Positions 25,356-37,562 of a stretch of DNA of 64,000 bases are shown here, piece by piece. The notes beneath the pieces were generated by a model. That model made no database searches. It saw nothing but the letters and a program-made list of their open reading frames with translations, and was not told the DNA's origin. Position 1 is the stretch's first letter. The number at the start of each line of letters is the position of its first letter. The DNA is from Daphnia pulex (lineage: Eukaryota; Arthropoda; Branchiopoda; Diplostraca; Daphniidae). Both the position numbers and the translations under genes were made by a program. The stretch covers positions 9,486,001-9,550,000 of the forward strand of contig NC_060023.1 in the NCBI RefSeq assembly GCF_021134715.1, given 5' to 3'.

Positions 25356-28300
25356 CTATTCAAAAGATTTCTTATTGATGCTCACAAGATCCTTGTCATC
25401 ATCCGATTCGTCGTAATAATCAGCGTCGACCAATAGCAAATCAGTTCCATTGATGTTCGCATTTGAGGCGTAGTTGTAATTATTAATGGCGGATTGACTC
25501 GGACATTCGCTCGTTTGCTCAAAGTCGATGCGGAAGCCTGGGCCGTGATCGCTGGCGTTAAAGTGCCTTGGCGCTCCGGTATGGAAGATCATCATGTGCA
25601 CACTCTTGGACATGCGAGCTGAATGCAAATTAAAACCATTTTAGTATTCGAAAAATTTAGATTATTAAAAATTTCGTACCCATGACTATTCTGTGACGGA
25701 AATCACCGCGTCTTTCGCTAAATTTAGATCCGCAATATCGATCGTGGGTATCACTGGATAAACTTCTTTCTTCCGACTGGGTGGTGCCCGGAATCCACAA
25801 GTAGTCACGAGGACAAGCTTTCTTTCCGACGCCAGCTCTTTAATTTAGAAAATTGTGATACCAGGAAAAATGAAGATAATTACGTGGCCTGGATAGAATG
25901 TCAATTAAACAAATAATAATCATTATACCGATTGGCAGGAACGCTACGAGATTTGGCTTTATAGATGCCGAAATCTCCTTCGGTACTAGATAGAGCCAGC
26001 GTGCAAGAATTGTCGATGGATTTGACACAGATCCTGTAGTTTTGATTGTTCCAATACTGACCACCGTCAAAGTTGAAGCTCTTAATAACACCTGTACGGC
26101 TGTTGAAATACTGGAAACATCCGGTGGGAGCTAGAGAAACAATTAAATACTTACTTGCTATTTTTTAACAAATTTATTATTGGTTTATACCTTTGTTTGG
26201 GCTGGGCAAATCACAATTGATCTGATTGACTATCATCGAGTAGCGATAAGGAAATCCAGCCGCTTTGGTATTGATTTTAAAATCTACATGGCGAAGATTA
26301 TCGGTGTTTTCCGATTGAGCCAGTTCCACGTAAACTTGTGAAATAAATAAAAAATAATTCAGTTAAATTTAAATTTGAAATTACTTGTTAGTTTTTCAAC
26401 TCACAATGCTGGTCTGAGTTATAACCACACAATTTGTTTTCTACGGCAGGTGATTTAAGTCGTCCCGTAGTCGACTCGGAGACGGTCAAATATTGATGTA
26501 AACAATTTCCTTTTCTAGGAAGCAACATTCTACTTTCGCGAAATTCCACTCTTATCTGATCAAAATATTTAATGTGTTTAGCGGGAAATTCTCTGGGGCA
26601 CGCTTCCTCATCTAATTACCTGACAGACGTGATGCGAATTCACTAGAAGACGAAAGTCACAGTTGCCGGATTCATCATCCGCATTCGGATAGTTGGGATT
26701 GGTGATAACCAGTTCGTCGGAAGAAGACTGATTTCCACAAGAAAATCCTGTTTATAGCACAGAGAGAAATGAATTAGGCAATTTTATTCGTCATATTTAC
26801 GAAAGTTTTGTTTTGAATCACTTACGCGGGAGTGAAGGAGGCAGATCGTCGTTGGTATTTCCATTAAACGAGGAAATAGGCGAGGCATTAACCGCACGAA
26901 TAAAAGAGGACGAGTTCCTGCTGGTCAGTAATAGACCGGGAGATTGAATCAGCTGACTGAAGGAAGGAAAAGCCCACGAAGAATTCCCCGTTCTAATTGC
27001 GTTTTGATTGTTAGTCCTGACGGAAGAATCTAAAGATCGTCGGCGATTGAGTTCTTCCTCGTGTTCCAGGGAATCGGGATACGGACTGGCCATGATGACG
27101 TGAACAGTCGCCGTGACGGGAAGGGGTTCCGGCAAAATATTCTTTTTGGTCTGCCGGACGTCCGACTGTGACGAAGAGTTATTGCTGGTGGATGAGCGTC
27201 GGGCGTCGTTGAAAAATGGCGAATTGTTTCCGGACATTAAAGCGGAAGTGTGGGCGAGAATCAACGACGCTAGGCCCGTATTCTTTTTAGGAGCCGGTTT
27301 GCTGGTGACGATTTTAGGAGCCTCAACTTCCGGTTTCAAAGTGAACATTTGAATGGAAGAAGCCGAAGGAAATTTGTCGGTAGACGAATCCGGGGACGAT
27401 TTACGTGGCGGATAGGAAGGAGTGAGTTGCTGCTGGACCAAGGACGGATTCCTGGACGGGATGATGAGTGTGTGCGACGACAATGTTGCCTTGTTGATGG
27501 CCGGGTCGTAGTGCGCAGGGGATTGTATAACTTTCTCTGGTAAAACTGTAGTGGAAGGCGAAGGAGCTGAGTAGGTCGACGACATTGGAGCAGGTTCGAT
27601 TAGCTGGGAGGAAACGATCGACCAATCGTTGATGGACTGAACCGGCTCCGAATGATGCAACACCCACGGAAAATAGGATTCGGTGGACGTGGTTGTAGTA
27701 GTAGAAGAGGTGGTGCTCGTAGACGTCAAAGGGGCGGCAGAAGTGAAATGGTAGGAGCTGGTTGTCGAACTCGAAGTTGGAGAAGGAGACGTAAAAGTCG
27801 AATTAGATGGTAATGAAGAAGAAGATGTCGCAGACGAAGAAGAGGTAATAGGAGGCAATAAATGGGTTAGCAACAGGTTCTCCAAGGTTTTGAGGAGCGG
27901 TGGCGTCATTTGCTCCTCTGTGGAACTGGTAGGCATGGCCGTCACGTTACTCACGTCAACTGCAACAGCCGAACCCGTCAAGTCTGCAGCGTCGTCGATG
28001 GGTTCAACGCTATTTACGGCTGGTTTGTCATCCTCCACTTTCCTGAATACAAAATTCAACGATTCCAAATGATGCGGAACAGCGTCTGTGCTGTCATTGT
28101 GGATGGTAATGATTTCCTCCGTCAATAGCGAGGAATTCGAGGGAACAAAAGATACCGTTTGAAATTCAATCGTCGTGTCCGTGTTTATCGATTGAGGGGT
28201 TGTTGAATATTGTTGTTCCGATAATGGTTGCTCATCTTCATCGGCTATTACGATGGTGGTGCGGACAATGAGACGATCCGGCTTCGTTCCGGCGATCCGG

Positions 28301-29922
28301 CCAAAGCCGGGAAAATAATTTTCAATGCCTGATAAATCAGTCCAACCAGATTGATTGAGACCGGCCGACTGGAACCGCTTGAAAACGATGGTCCCGTTAT
28401 TGGCAAATGAGTCCGTCGCGGCGTAACACGTCGAATCGTCGACCCGGACCACCAGCGACCAGCTGTTGTTGAATCGATGAGGCAGCGCGGTCGGCTGTGG
28501 GGTGGTGCGGATCGAGTCGTCTTCAGATTGGACAAACCCGTCACGGTTTGCGGCTTCAGTTGCATCCGGTAACTGAGACTGCTGGCTGCTGCTGGTAGGT
28601 AAGATGGTCGAAGAACCTTTTTCTTCTGCTTCTTCCGTCCGGCTGCTGCTAATGTCCGTTACCAGAACCGAGTCGTCGTTCTCCAGCCGATGAAAGGATT
28701 CAGAATGATTCCCGGAATCATGGACGTTCCAGCTGAGCGGAGCCGTAGATGTTGTCGTAGTTGGCTGAGTTGTTGCTACTAGCTCAGTGGTAGACCGAGA
28801 AGGTAATAACTTGTTTAGCGCATCCCATTTCTGCGGTCGGCGCGTTTTCATCATTTCCCACAGACCAAACGTTACAGGGGATTCCGGCTGGGAGTAGTGC
28901 CCGTTTCCGCTCAGGTTGCCCTCCATAATCTCCTCTTCTGACTGCTGAGAACTCCGATAGCGCACCATTCCTTTCTCGACGGTGAAGAGGCCGCCGTATT
29001 TTCTGGATGACTCCACGTGCCGCTGCTGCTGGTCAGCCTCGACGACCGGTTCCGCTTCGCCAATTATCACCAAATGGCTGGCGTTGTGCGGAGGCCAGGC
29101 ATTAAAAGATGAAGAAGACGTCCGGCTCGATGGTGGCGACTCTTCTTTACGGATGGGAATGGCTTCCGTTCGACGGCCCAGGAAGTTTGGCGTCCAGCTG
29201 GGTCGTGGCGGCAGGAGGGCCAACATTTGCTCTACGGGCGATCTGATGCGGCTGATGATGGTAAACGAAGGCTCGTAAGATCTGCCACGCTCTTCTTTAG
29301 AGATGATTCTCGTCGTCTCGGCCACTTTGGATGAAGGGGTTCTCGACGACGACAGCAACTGGCGGGTGGCAACTTCAGAAGCGTGGACTTGACGGAAGAC
29401 GTGCCAGAGACTTCCGGGCCCTTCCTGACCCGAAGGATCATGTGGTACGCCGATAAATCCTTAAAAAGAAGACAAATAATACACATGTAAATAAGGGAGA
29501 TCGAATTGAACTAGATAACAATTTCATCTGAGCTCTTGATATTTCACACCATAAAATTCTAGCCATCATTTTCATCCCTCGCTTCTGGGCTGAATCACTT
29601 CCGTTATTAATTTTAAAAAGTTTGGGAGCTATAGTCATTAGACACCCAACAAGCCGAGAACACTCGGGGAAAGATAAGAAAAAAGGAGCGGGTCATAAAT
29701 AGAAATGCCATCGAGAAAGAGAAAGCTTTTTTTCTTTTTAAATGGTGGCAACTGGCAACTGAACCAGAACAGAGGATGTGTGTTGTACCGCAATATTATA
29801 AAACAATAAGGGAATATTCTAATTGACCAACTATAAAATTTAAAATTGAACTTACCGACAGGATTAGTCTGAACAAGCGACATCAAACAAATAATTAATG
29901 TTGGAATTAAAGTAGGATCCAT
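25356..29922 (-). CDS. Secreted CUB-domain protein with giant Ser/Thr/Pro-rich region
   Basis: Eight minus-strand exons: 29922-29856, 29459-26826, 26747-26620, 26555-26405, 26334-26191, 26130-25929, 25837-25680 and 25618-25356; about 1248 residues. Exon 1 encodes a signal peptide (MDPTLIPTLIICLMSLVQT). Exon 2 alone encodes about 878 residues rich in Ser, Thr, Pro and Asn, with many NxS/T sites, no clear fold, and probably heavy O-glycosylation. The C-terminal 370 residues resemble arthropod CUB proteins: one CUB module starts at CGNQSSSDELVITNPNYP, and a second CUB-like region contains FQYFNSRTGVIKSFNFDGGQ, CPRDYLWIP and YCG. The tail is acidic (DADYYDESDDDKD). No protease or membrane segment was seen. 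It is probably an extracellular-matrix or cuticle-associated protein; that role is inference. Confidence 0.85.
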
Positions 29923-29990
29923 GATGATGATGAACTAATGTCCTTTTACAAGCCAGGACAACAATCACCCGAATCAAGTACCAACAACAA

Positions 29991-30028
29991 ACTGAACGCT
30001 AAAGCAAGCTATGCGGTCTTTTAAAAGG
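29991..30028 (-). promoter_or_regulatory. Candidate core promoter of the CUB gene
   Basis: On the minus strand an A/T box TTTTAAAA (within 30019-30026) lies about 30 bases upstream of TTCAGTTTG, an arthropod initiator of the TCAGT type with A at 29993. That would give a 5' UTR of about 70 bases. Confidence 0.5.
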
Positions 30029-30729
30029 CAATCTTTGCAAGGAGGAGTCTTCGTGAGCTCGATCGGTGAACGAGTGATCTTATGATCACACCGGCTTCTT
30101 GTACAAACCTGAGGTTTCCTCTCCCATGCGCCTCGACAGCCGGGCAGGCAATGCCAATCGGAAGGGAAAAAACAAAACAACAACAACAACCAAAGTGGTG
30201 AATAACCTGCTGGTGAAACGAGCGAAAGTGAAAAGAAACGGCTCTCACCAAACAACACAAGAAGAAAAAACACAGGAAGAAGAGGAAGAGAAAACGACGT
30301 GTCGGATAAAAGGAGGAAAAAAAAGTCGGAAGAAGAGCGGGTGCTTGACTCCTTAAAAGTTAAAGTAAATGGTTGGGCTTCCCATTCACAAACACATTTG
30401 CAGCTGTTTTTTTTTCTTTCTTCCTTTTTCTTTTCTCTAGAAAATTTTTATTCTCCGAGTTGAGTAACCAAGCATACAGTTCCGACGGTCATCCCAGCAG
30501 AATCGCCCTACAGCGACATTAAGAAAAAACCCTCCCGCTGAGTTTACGGCTGTGAGAACCAATCATTTAATACATTAAAAGAATGATAACACGGCGCCGA
30601 GAGAGCGGTCAAAAGAAAATTACAAAAGGGAGAGTGTCCGGGAACTTTCTCAAAGGTGTGGAATTTTATAAATTATAAGAAAAAAAAAAAAAAAGAAAAA
30701 AGAAAGGAAAAAGTGCGATGAAAGTGAAC
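30029..30729. other. Intergenic, no gene seen
   Basis: Between the CUB gene promoter and the BRF2-like stop codon, both on the minus strand. Contains A/G-rich simple sequence (30220-30340) and poly-A runs (30680-30710). Part is probably the 3' UTR of the BRF2-like gene. Confidence 0.5.
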
Positions 30730-32370
30730 TTAGTCATCATCGAGGTAATTGATGGATTTTGACTTTGATTTTTTCTTTTGTTGTTGCTTGATTGTTCGTT
30801 TTTTCTCCAGCTCGGCGAGGTCCGAATCCAAGTTGGCAGCAAACGATAGATGGACGTTTACGGGATTCAGTTCCACTTCTGGGCGCAAATACTTGCTTAA
30901 TTCCGCATCTGGCAAATCCTTTTCACTTAATTCAGGCGCATCCAAGATCGCTTCTTCTTCCGCGGTTAGTTCTTCCGATAAAAAAATAAAATGAAATCAT
31001 TAAAAAACCAAGAGTTCAATAACACTTTTCATTTACAGTCCATTAGAGCGTAGGAAAAGAGCAAAAAAGACAATGTCAATAAAGAGAATAAGGAAAAACA
31101 AATCAAACCTCTTGGTATAATGGGTGCGATGATGGGTTCATTAAGCCTCTTCATCTCTTCTTCCTGGTTCAGCGCGTCGGTAGTCATACCTTGGAATAGA
31201 AAAATCTGTTCTAGGTACTTGGGTACATCATTCTTGCATTTCCTAGTTTTCGCAACCCAAGTCATGTGTTTGAATAGCTGCAGCAATTCCTTTGAGATTA
31301 AAGTCACACTCCTCGTTATGTGGCGGGCAGTTTGGTCGTCTATCCCAAGGTTGGTAAGAGTTAAATATTTTTGGAAATCACTTTTCTCTTTAGGTTCCCT
31401 GAGCTCCGTGAAAGGCACTTGACTGTTATAACGCTTGTCATAATAATGACACGATTGCCAAGCCAGGAAACCTGCAGCGATTGTGAGGATCCGACGGTCG
31501 AAACTTTGCTTGGTCCGCCGCTCGAAAATTGTGACGATCTTATTCGTGATATTGTAGACCCGTTCAGTTACATCCACGGACGTCATGAAAGGATCCTGGA
31601 CTTTTAAGTTGGGTAGAACTGAACGGGCATGCTTGTTAATCTCTGGGATTGTGCATGTACTACTTCCAGATTCCAATGTTGTTGATTCGTCTGAGGGTTG
31701 AGGCGGTGCGGGCAACTTCTCTCTGCGGTATTTGTCTACTCTTTTCACAGCTACGCCAAGTAAAGACATGGTGACTGGAGGGGTTACGTTCAGGACAGGC
31801 AAAATTTGTTTAATGGAGATTGGCTGCTCCCTTCGGTAGACAGAAATGAAGACAGCAGCTGCCACTGAAGTAAGATTGCGCCATGCTTTCAGATGTTTAA
31901 AAATGTCCAGCATTTCCTTTTCTAAACGACCAGCATTAAATTTCATGCATAGTGTTTCGATTACACCTTTCCCAGCTTTCCTTCCCTGGAAGATTATGGT
32001 TTGATATACACTGATAGTTGGAACAAGGAATCAACATGATTGGTTTACATACCTCAGAGATACTTGCTCTATTGTATTTCACGCCTGATGTTTTGGCTCC
32101 TTCTCCATCTTCATGGACATATGTTGTACCTCCATCGTATGTTCCTGTGAAGTCAAAACCATCATCCTCAGCGTCGTACATTTGCTGTGTAGTCCCACAT
32201 TCTTGGCACTGAAGAAATACCTAGATTTCCCATAAAAAGCTGTAGTCACAATTCAAATAACAAAAACAGTATAGTAAAGAGTACAAAACATTACATACCT
32301 CATCACTTGTCATACGATTCGGGAACATGGACCCACCACATTCACATTCAACACCATTGTTTTCTTCCAT
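30730..32370 (-). CDS. BRF2: BRF2-like TFIIIB subunit (TFIIB-related)
   Basis: Four minus-strand exons: 32370-32299, 32220-32053, 31985-31109 and 30971-30730, in phase, 452 residues. An N-terminal zinc ribbon has C9, C11, C29 and C32. Two helical cyclin-like repeats follow. The second contains RRILTIAAGFLAWQS, which closely resembles ITAATFLAWQSL of human BRF2. The C-terminal DLPDAELSKYLRP resembles the BRF2 NISDSEIEQYLR segment. The tail is Lys/Ser-rich and ends LDDD. BRF2 replaces BRF1 in TFIIIB at type 3 RNA polymerase III promoters (U6-like). The length is close to human BRF2 (419). Oddities: the first zinc pair is spaced CxC rather than CxxC, and the donor of exon 3 is a weak GTTTGA. TAF1B and TFIIB were considered but fit less well. 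Confidence 0.8.
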
Positions 32371-32665
32371 TTCTGGATATTATCAAAATGTTTGAAGAAC
32401 TTCCACGATGAAACAAATAAACAATAACAATTAACCTTTTTTTCAAATACTGAATGTTTCAAGCAGACGACAACCATACGAAAAGTAAACGTAAGCAAAG
32501 TTGCCGCCTTGGTTACATACTTCGCGAAAAAAATGATAAAAATTGCAAACTCAAAAGAAATCTGTACAGAGAGCGTGTATTATATCATGAAACGAATTAA
32601 ACCAACATTATAAAAAGAAAAGTGTAAACTACAGACAACAGCAACACATTCAAGTCAATGTTCAA

Positions 32666-34588
32666 TCAGCCGCCTACTAGTCGTAGATTGGCGATTTGGG
32701 TTACGTTGCACAGTGGCGAAAATTGTGACGGTCGTTCAGATGAAGCAGTCGCTATGTCGATCCTGATGGCCTGAGTGAGAACAAGTCCAAAGAGAAAAAC
32801 GCCTACGACTATGATGGCGCAAGCGAAAAGGCACGAAACAAGATTCTTCCGGCGGATCATAGACGGATCTTGCCTCAGTGTAACTTGCAGCAAGCAAATT
32901 CCTGAGATAAAAGAATAATAAATGAGCATCATTCTCCTCTTCGCTGCTTGTTTAGTTTAATTTCAAATTTAAAAAAATCAAGTTGTTTACCCGGAAAGAC
33001 GAAGATAAACACAGCAGCAAGACTACCTAAAATTTGGATAACTTGACCAATGTCTGGTATTAAGACGGCTAGCATCAGACTACAAGTGAACCATGTGATG
33101 GCAATAAGAATACGCCCCCATTTTTCTCTATGCTGGCCAGTTACAACCGACGAAGCCGACCCAAAGTCATGTGCCACGCTCATCAGCGCTTCCCTGTTAG
33201 ATACAATCAAAGATAACAATGTTATTTAAAATGTTTTGAAAGAAAAATATTTCTGTAGGAAATCTATACCTCCCACAAAATGCAAGAATAGGATAGGTGG
33301 CGCAGCTCTTTGCGGCCAATGCAACAATAGCGATGAGGACGTGGGGCTGGGATGCGTCATATGCTTGGAGGATATCGCTGGGCACATTGCTACCGAAAGT
33401 CAGATAGCCGAACGTTGCTGCAACCGTGTATGCTATGAAACAAATAAAAATCGCAGAGGACATGCACACGGAGAAACGCTTCACTGTTCTTTCTTTCATG
33501 CACGAGTAGATGGGCACCGCAGATACATGGCACTAAACGTTCAGCATTTCAGAATACAACCAATCATTTAGTGGGCCCAATGGGCATACGACATAAAATT
33601 AATTAACGGTATACCTGGTAACCAAAACAAATGACCGGAACTACGAGAAAGACGTCCGTCCAACTATCGGGGCTTTCTTTGATCAACCCAGGGACGTAAC
33701 CTCCTTCGAAATATTCGTACGCAATGAGACCAACAACGTACACAATTGATAAAACTCCGACGGGGCTAACGTATTTAAGAAAATCGATTCTCAATGAGAA
33801 GCAGAGTGGAAGAATGAAAATTATGGAAGAAGCTGGAATCAAGAATTCTCTTTGCATGTACCTAAAGCATTTAAGACAAATAAATAAGGATGTTTCAAAT
33901 ATTTCCACACAATTTCAAAAAATTTAACTGACCAATAACTGCAGAAATTTGGTCCATACAAAGAAGCCAATGCTCTATCAAATTGGTCTCCAATAATGAT
34001 AAGGAAAGTTATGCAAGTGCCAAAAGAGTAAAGGGCTACACAAAAGGAACCAATATTTTGGCCAATCTTGCCACTTGCTCCATGGAGTGCTGCCTGTGAT
34101 TTTAAATAAACATAAGTAAATAACTATACTATCTGGCACATGATATGACTTGAATTTTTACCTGCACAGTCTCTGCACCATTTACATCAGAACACTTTGC
34201 CAGAATAAGTAGTGAGGCTATCACAAAAACAACAAGGATTGCTTGCACAACAAGAGCAACTTCAATACCCCCTGCCTGATCAAATGCTTTAGGAAAATTC
34301 AATAACCCGGCTCCGAGTGCAGCATTCACAATCAGGAAGACAGTCCCAAGATTGCTGGTACCTACTGTATTTTAAAAATTCATCATTTACCAAAGTTTGG
34401 CAGCCAAATTTACGAAAAATTTACTCACCTCTTGAAGCACTTCCAAGAGCACTGGTTCGTCTGAGAGTGGTTACATCAGATGCGGGATTGGTAAGAGGCA
34501 CTAGGTCATTGCTATTTTCGAGATTAAACGAAGGAACGATTAGCCCTGATTGCTGGTAAGTTTCGGCATCTTCGATCACGCTGGCCAT
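32666..34588 (-). CDS. SLC38-family amino-acid transporter (SNAT7/8-type)
   Basis: Seven minus-strand exons: 34588-34429, 34364-34162, 34093-33933, 33861-33615, 33532-33270, 33193-32991 and 32901-32666; 490 residues. A polar N-terminal tail of about 55 residues is followed by about eleven hydrophobic segments. The first has the family signature VFLIVNAALGAGLLNFPKAF. Others are FGTCITFLIIIGDQ, CFGYQCHVSAVPIYSCM and TYPILAFCGR, all close to human SLC38A7 (lysosomal glutamine/asparagine exporter) and SLC38A8. The weak exon 3 donor (GTCAGT) is supported by the in-frame join to WYMQREF. Its stop lies 296 bases upstream of the BRF2-like ATG on the same strand, so the 3' UTR is short. Confidence 0.9.
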
Positions 34589-35387
34589 GATAGAATGGAA
34601 TTAAGGACAACAATGAACTATTAGAACAGACTTAAGAGAGTTGACATTCAGAGTGGTCGAAATAAAAACTCATTATAGTGTGTAATTCAATGAGGAGCAA
34701 AACGCTCCAACGCCTCTTTATTTAAGACAATACTGTCAATGGTTTTTTGTTTATCAATCTAAAGGGTTTATTCATCCCTCGATTTTAATGACTACTTTAT
34801 TTTTCCATTGGTAGATGGCGCGAAGGGTAGGTAAATTTTACCCTGCCCCCCTTCCCTTACGTCAATTCGCCAATTTATTACATATGAAATTACATCACTA
34901 ACGATTCTCATATTTTAGGAAATTTTAACTTCTCACAATTTTATTTAAATTTGTTAAAATCGTTTAACAGATTTACTGAGGTTTTGAAATATCTCTGCAC
35001 TTTTAATCGCCAGATGGCCATGGCCATGGGCGGCGTCTCAAAGCGTTGAGCTGACGAACGACGGAACGAGTGAAAAGAATAGAAACTGTGTGTTTAGAAG
35101 AAAGCATTTCTTTTTTTAGGCGTAAGATTTGTGTTATATTTACTATTAATGTCAGAACTGTTAGTCCAGCCCAGCAGTTTTTGGAAAAAGTGTCTTTTAA
35201 ATGCTATGTGTGTTACCTCAAAACACTTTAACGATCGACTAAGGTACAAACAAGAACGTTGTTGCTATGATGTTTTCCCGCTACGCCGATAGTTGAGTAT
35301 TGATTTTCACCCTTTTAGACAAGCGCGCTTCCCCCTTTTGAATGACACAAAACTCTAGCACAGGAGTGTTCCTGATGTGGTTACACC
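34589..35387. other. Divergent promoter region (SLC38 / CSRNP)
   Basis: Holds the 5' flanks of two head-to-head genes. There are no convincing exons. Contains the self-complementary ATGGCCATGGCCAT near 35014-35027. Confidence 0.4.
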
Positions 35388-37562
35388 ATGGAATCACTAA
35401 ATGAAGGTGTTACAATGGGTATGCTCACTTCGAAACCAGCAGTAGCAGACATTGATAATGTGGTAGTTAAGTGTTTAAATAAAGAAGAACCAGTGAAAGA
35501 AACTGAATTTGAAATGGAGGAAAAAGCTGTGGCTGATCCGGTGCCTCCTGCCCTAGTGTCACCCTTAACTGCATTGCAAGACTTAACTCGTGAATATCAA
35601 GAAATCGATCCTGTTTCTTCAAAGTCTACTAGTCTCTCGGAAGTTGAAGAGGGGCAAATCCTGGAATCTTCCTCTGATGCTTCTGATTTGACAAAAGAAG
35701 TTATAAAGAACGAGAGCAACATTAATAAGAGACCAAATTCTGTGCTCTCTGATGCCGATGATGCTGGAATGGTTTCTGCCAAAAAACCCAAAAAGAAGAT
35801 CTCGTTTTCGTCTGTGACGGCTTACTACTTCCCCAGAGCGCAAGGTTTCACGTGTATCCCGTCTCAGGGAGGTTCAACATTGGGCATGGCTCTCAAGCAC
35901 AGCCATGAAGAAAGCTTCACACTCTCCGAACATGCGAATTATCAAAGACGAAACCACCGAAGGTATGTTTTCAAACATCAAATTTACATTTTTTTAAAAT
36001 AATGTATGATCTTAATTATTCTGTAATGTTTTGACCAGGTTGTTGCTTCAACTTCGTAAAAGGAGAAAGAATCGTAGCGCCACAAAAGCCAGCGAAGAAG
36101 ACGCAGTGGCAGCAGCAGCAGCAGCAACAGCTTTGGAGGCCACGAACGATACTGCAGAGGTTTTGGCTGGAAAAAGTAGTCCAGAAGCCAAAGAGAAGAA
36201 TGAAGTGAAGGAATCGGAAAGCGACGACAGTGATGTAGATGGACAGCAAATTAGCGACATATCTGATTCAGAGCTAGAAGTGGACAACTATTACTTTTTA
36301 CAGGTAAGAAGAAGAAAAAAAAAACATTCCTTGTGCAAATATAGAACAAAAAAGAAAATAATCCGTTATCGTTGAATTTTTAATATAGCCTGTTCCAACA
36401 AGACAACGACGAGCTTTACTCCGAGAATCAGGGATAGGGAAGATTGAAACGTCAGAGAAAGACGATTGCCGCCAAATCCGCGTCTCTCGAGAATCTTGTG
36501 GATGCTCATGTCAAGTAAGTTGCATTCGAATCCCATTCTTAGGTCAGATTTGATTATTGATTATGTCTCCTGTTAATTCAATAGGGATACTGCGATCCGG
36601 AATCCTGCTCCTGCGCTCAATCGGGCATCCAATGCCAGGTCGATAGGCTTAACTTTCCATGCGGTTGTTCACGGGATGCATGTGGTAATCCATCAGGACG
36701 CATAGAATTCAACCCGGTGCGAGTTCGAACCCATTTCATACATACTTTAATGCGAATGGAGCTGGAAAATACTCAGGAGCCCAACAAAGGCCTACAACCT
36801 GTTCATCATAATCAACAGATTCAGCACCACCAATTACTTCAAAGCATCGAAGAGCTTCCTGCAGCCGAAATAGACATCGGGGTGGTTAACGCGCTAGCAC
36901 CGCCGGAATCGCACTACAACTGGGACAGCGTCATGCAGTTGGCTCCTTCTCAAGATCAGCATCAACAGGCGCTACAGCATCATACCAGTTACCCTGTAGC
37001 TGATCCAATGTCCGAAAATGGGTGGTTTTGTCATTATTCTAACGACGTAAGCAACAGTTACTCACTTTATTCTGGACCCAGTGCAGCTGGCAGCGCGGAA
37101 GTCTTCGCATACGATCAACATCCTTACGATGCACTGGGATACCATTCTACCGACGTCGCAGGCGAGAACTCCCAGCAGCATTACACTGAACTGGTAGATA
37201 GTAGCAGCAGCTCTGGCTATACCGGTGGTGGCGTCAGTGGTAGCGCAAGTGAATTTTACAGCGAATATAGTCAGAGCTATCAATCTTTTGATCCACAATC
37301 TTTCAGCTATCACCACACGACTAGCGACGCGTATAGTACCGCTGATGAGATTTATAACTATTCAGAAGACGGTTCGGGCTTTGCACTCGGCGGTGTTAGC
37401 TCCAATACTGTTTACGGAAGTGCTTCGAACGGCAACGCAGTTCTCGATTCCGTCAATGGAGCGCCCAAGACCGAATCATCCAACAGTAGCTCCGAGGAAG
37501 ATATTTTAGACATGGGCAGCTCTCTGGCCACCATTGTTAAAGAGACTATGGTGTCTGTCTGA
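35388..37562 (+). CDS. Axud1: Cysteine/serine-rich nuclear protein (CSRNP/AXUD1)
   Basis: Four exons: 35388-35962, 36039-36303, 36389-36514 and 36585-37562; 647 residues. The family signature is present: [19 protein letters not shown] followed by [10 protein letters not shown], then a basic RKRRKNR stretch. Next comes the Cys-rich block with [15 protein letters not shown] and [13 protein letters not shown] joined across introns. The C-terminal 300 residues are Ser/Gln/Tyr-rich, typical of an activation region, and acidic segments (ESDDSDVD) lie between. CSRNPs are nuclear, putative DNA-binding transcriptional activators; Drosophila Axud1 is linked to apoptosis and proliferation control. An Ala run in exon 2 is a small low-complexity insert. 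Confidence 0.93.
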
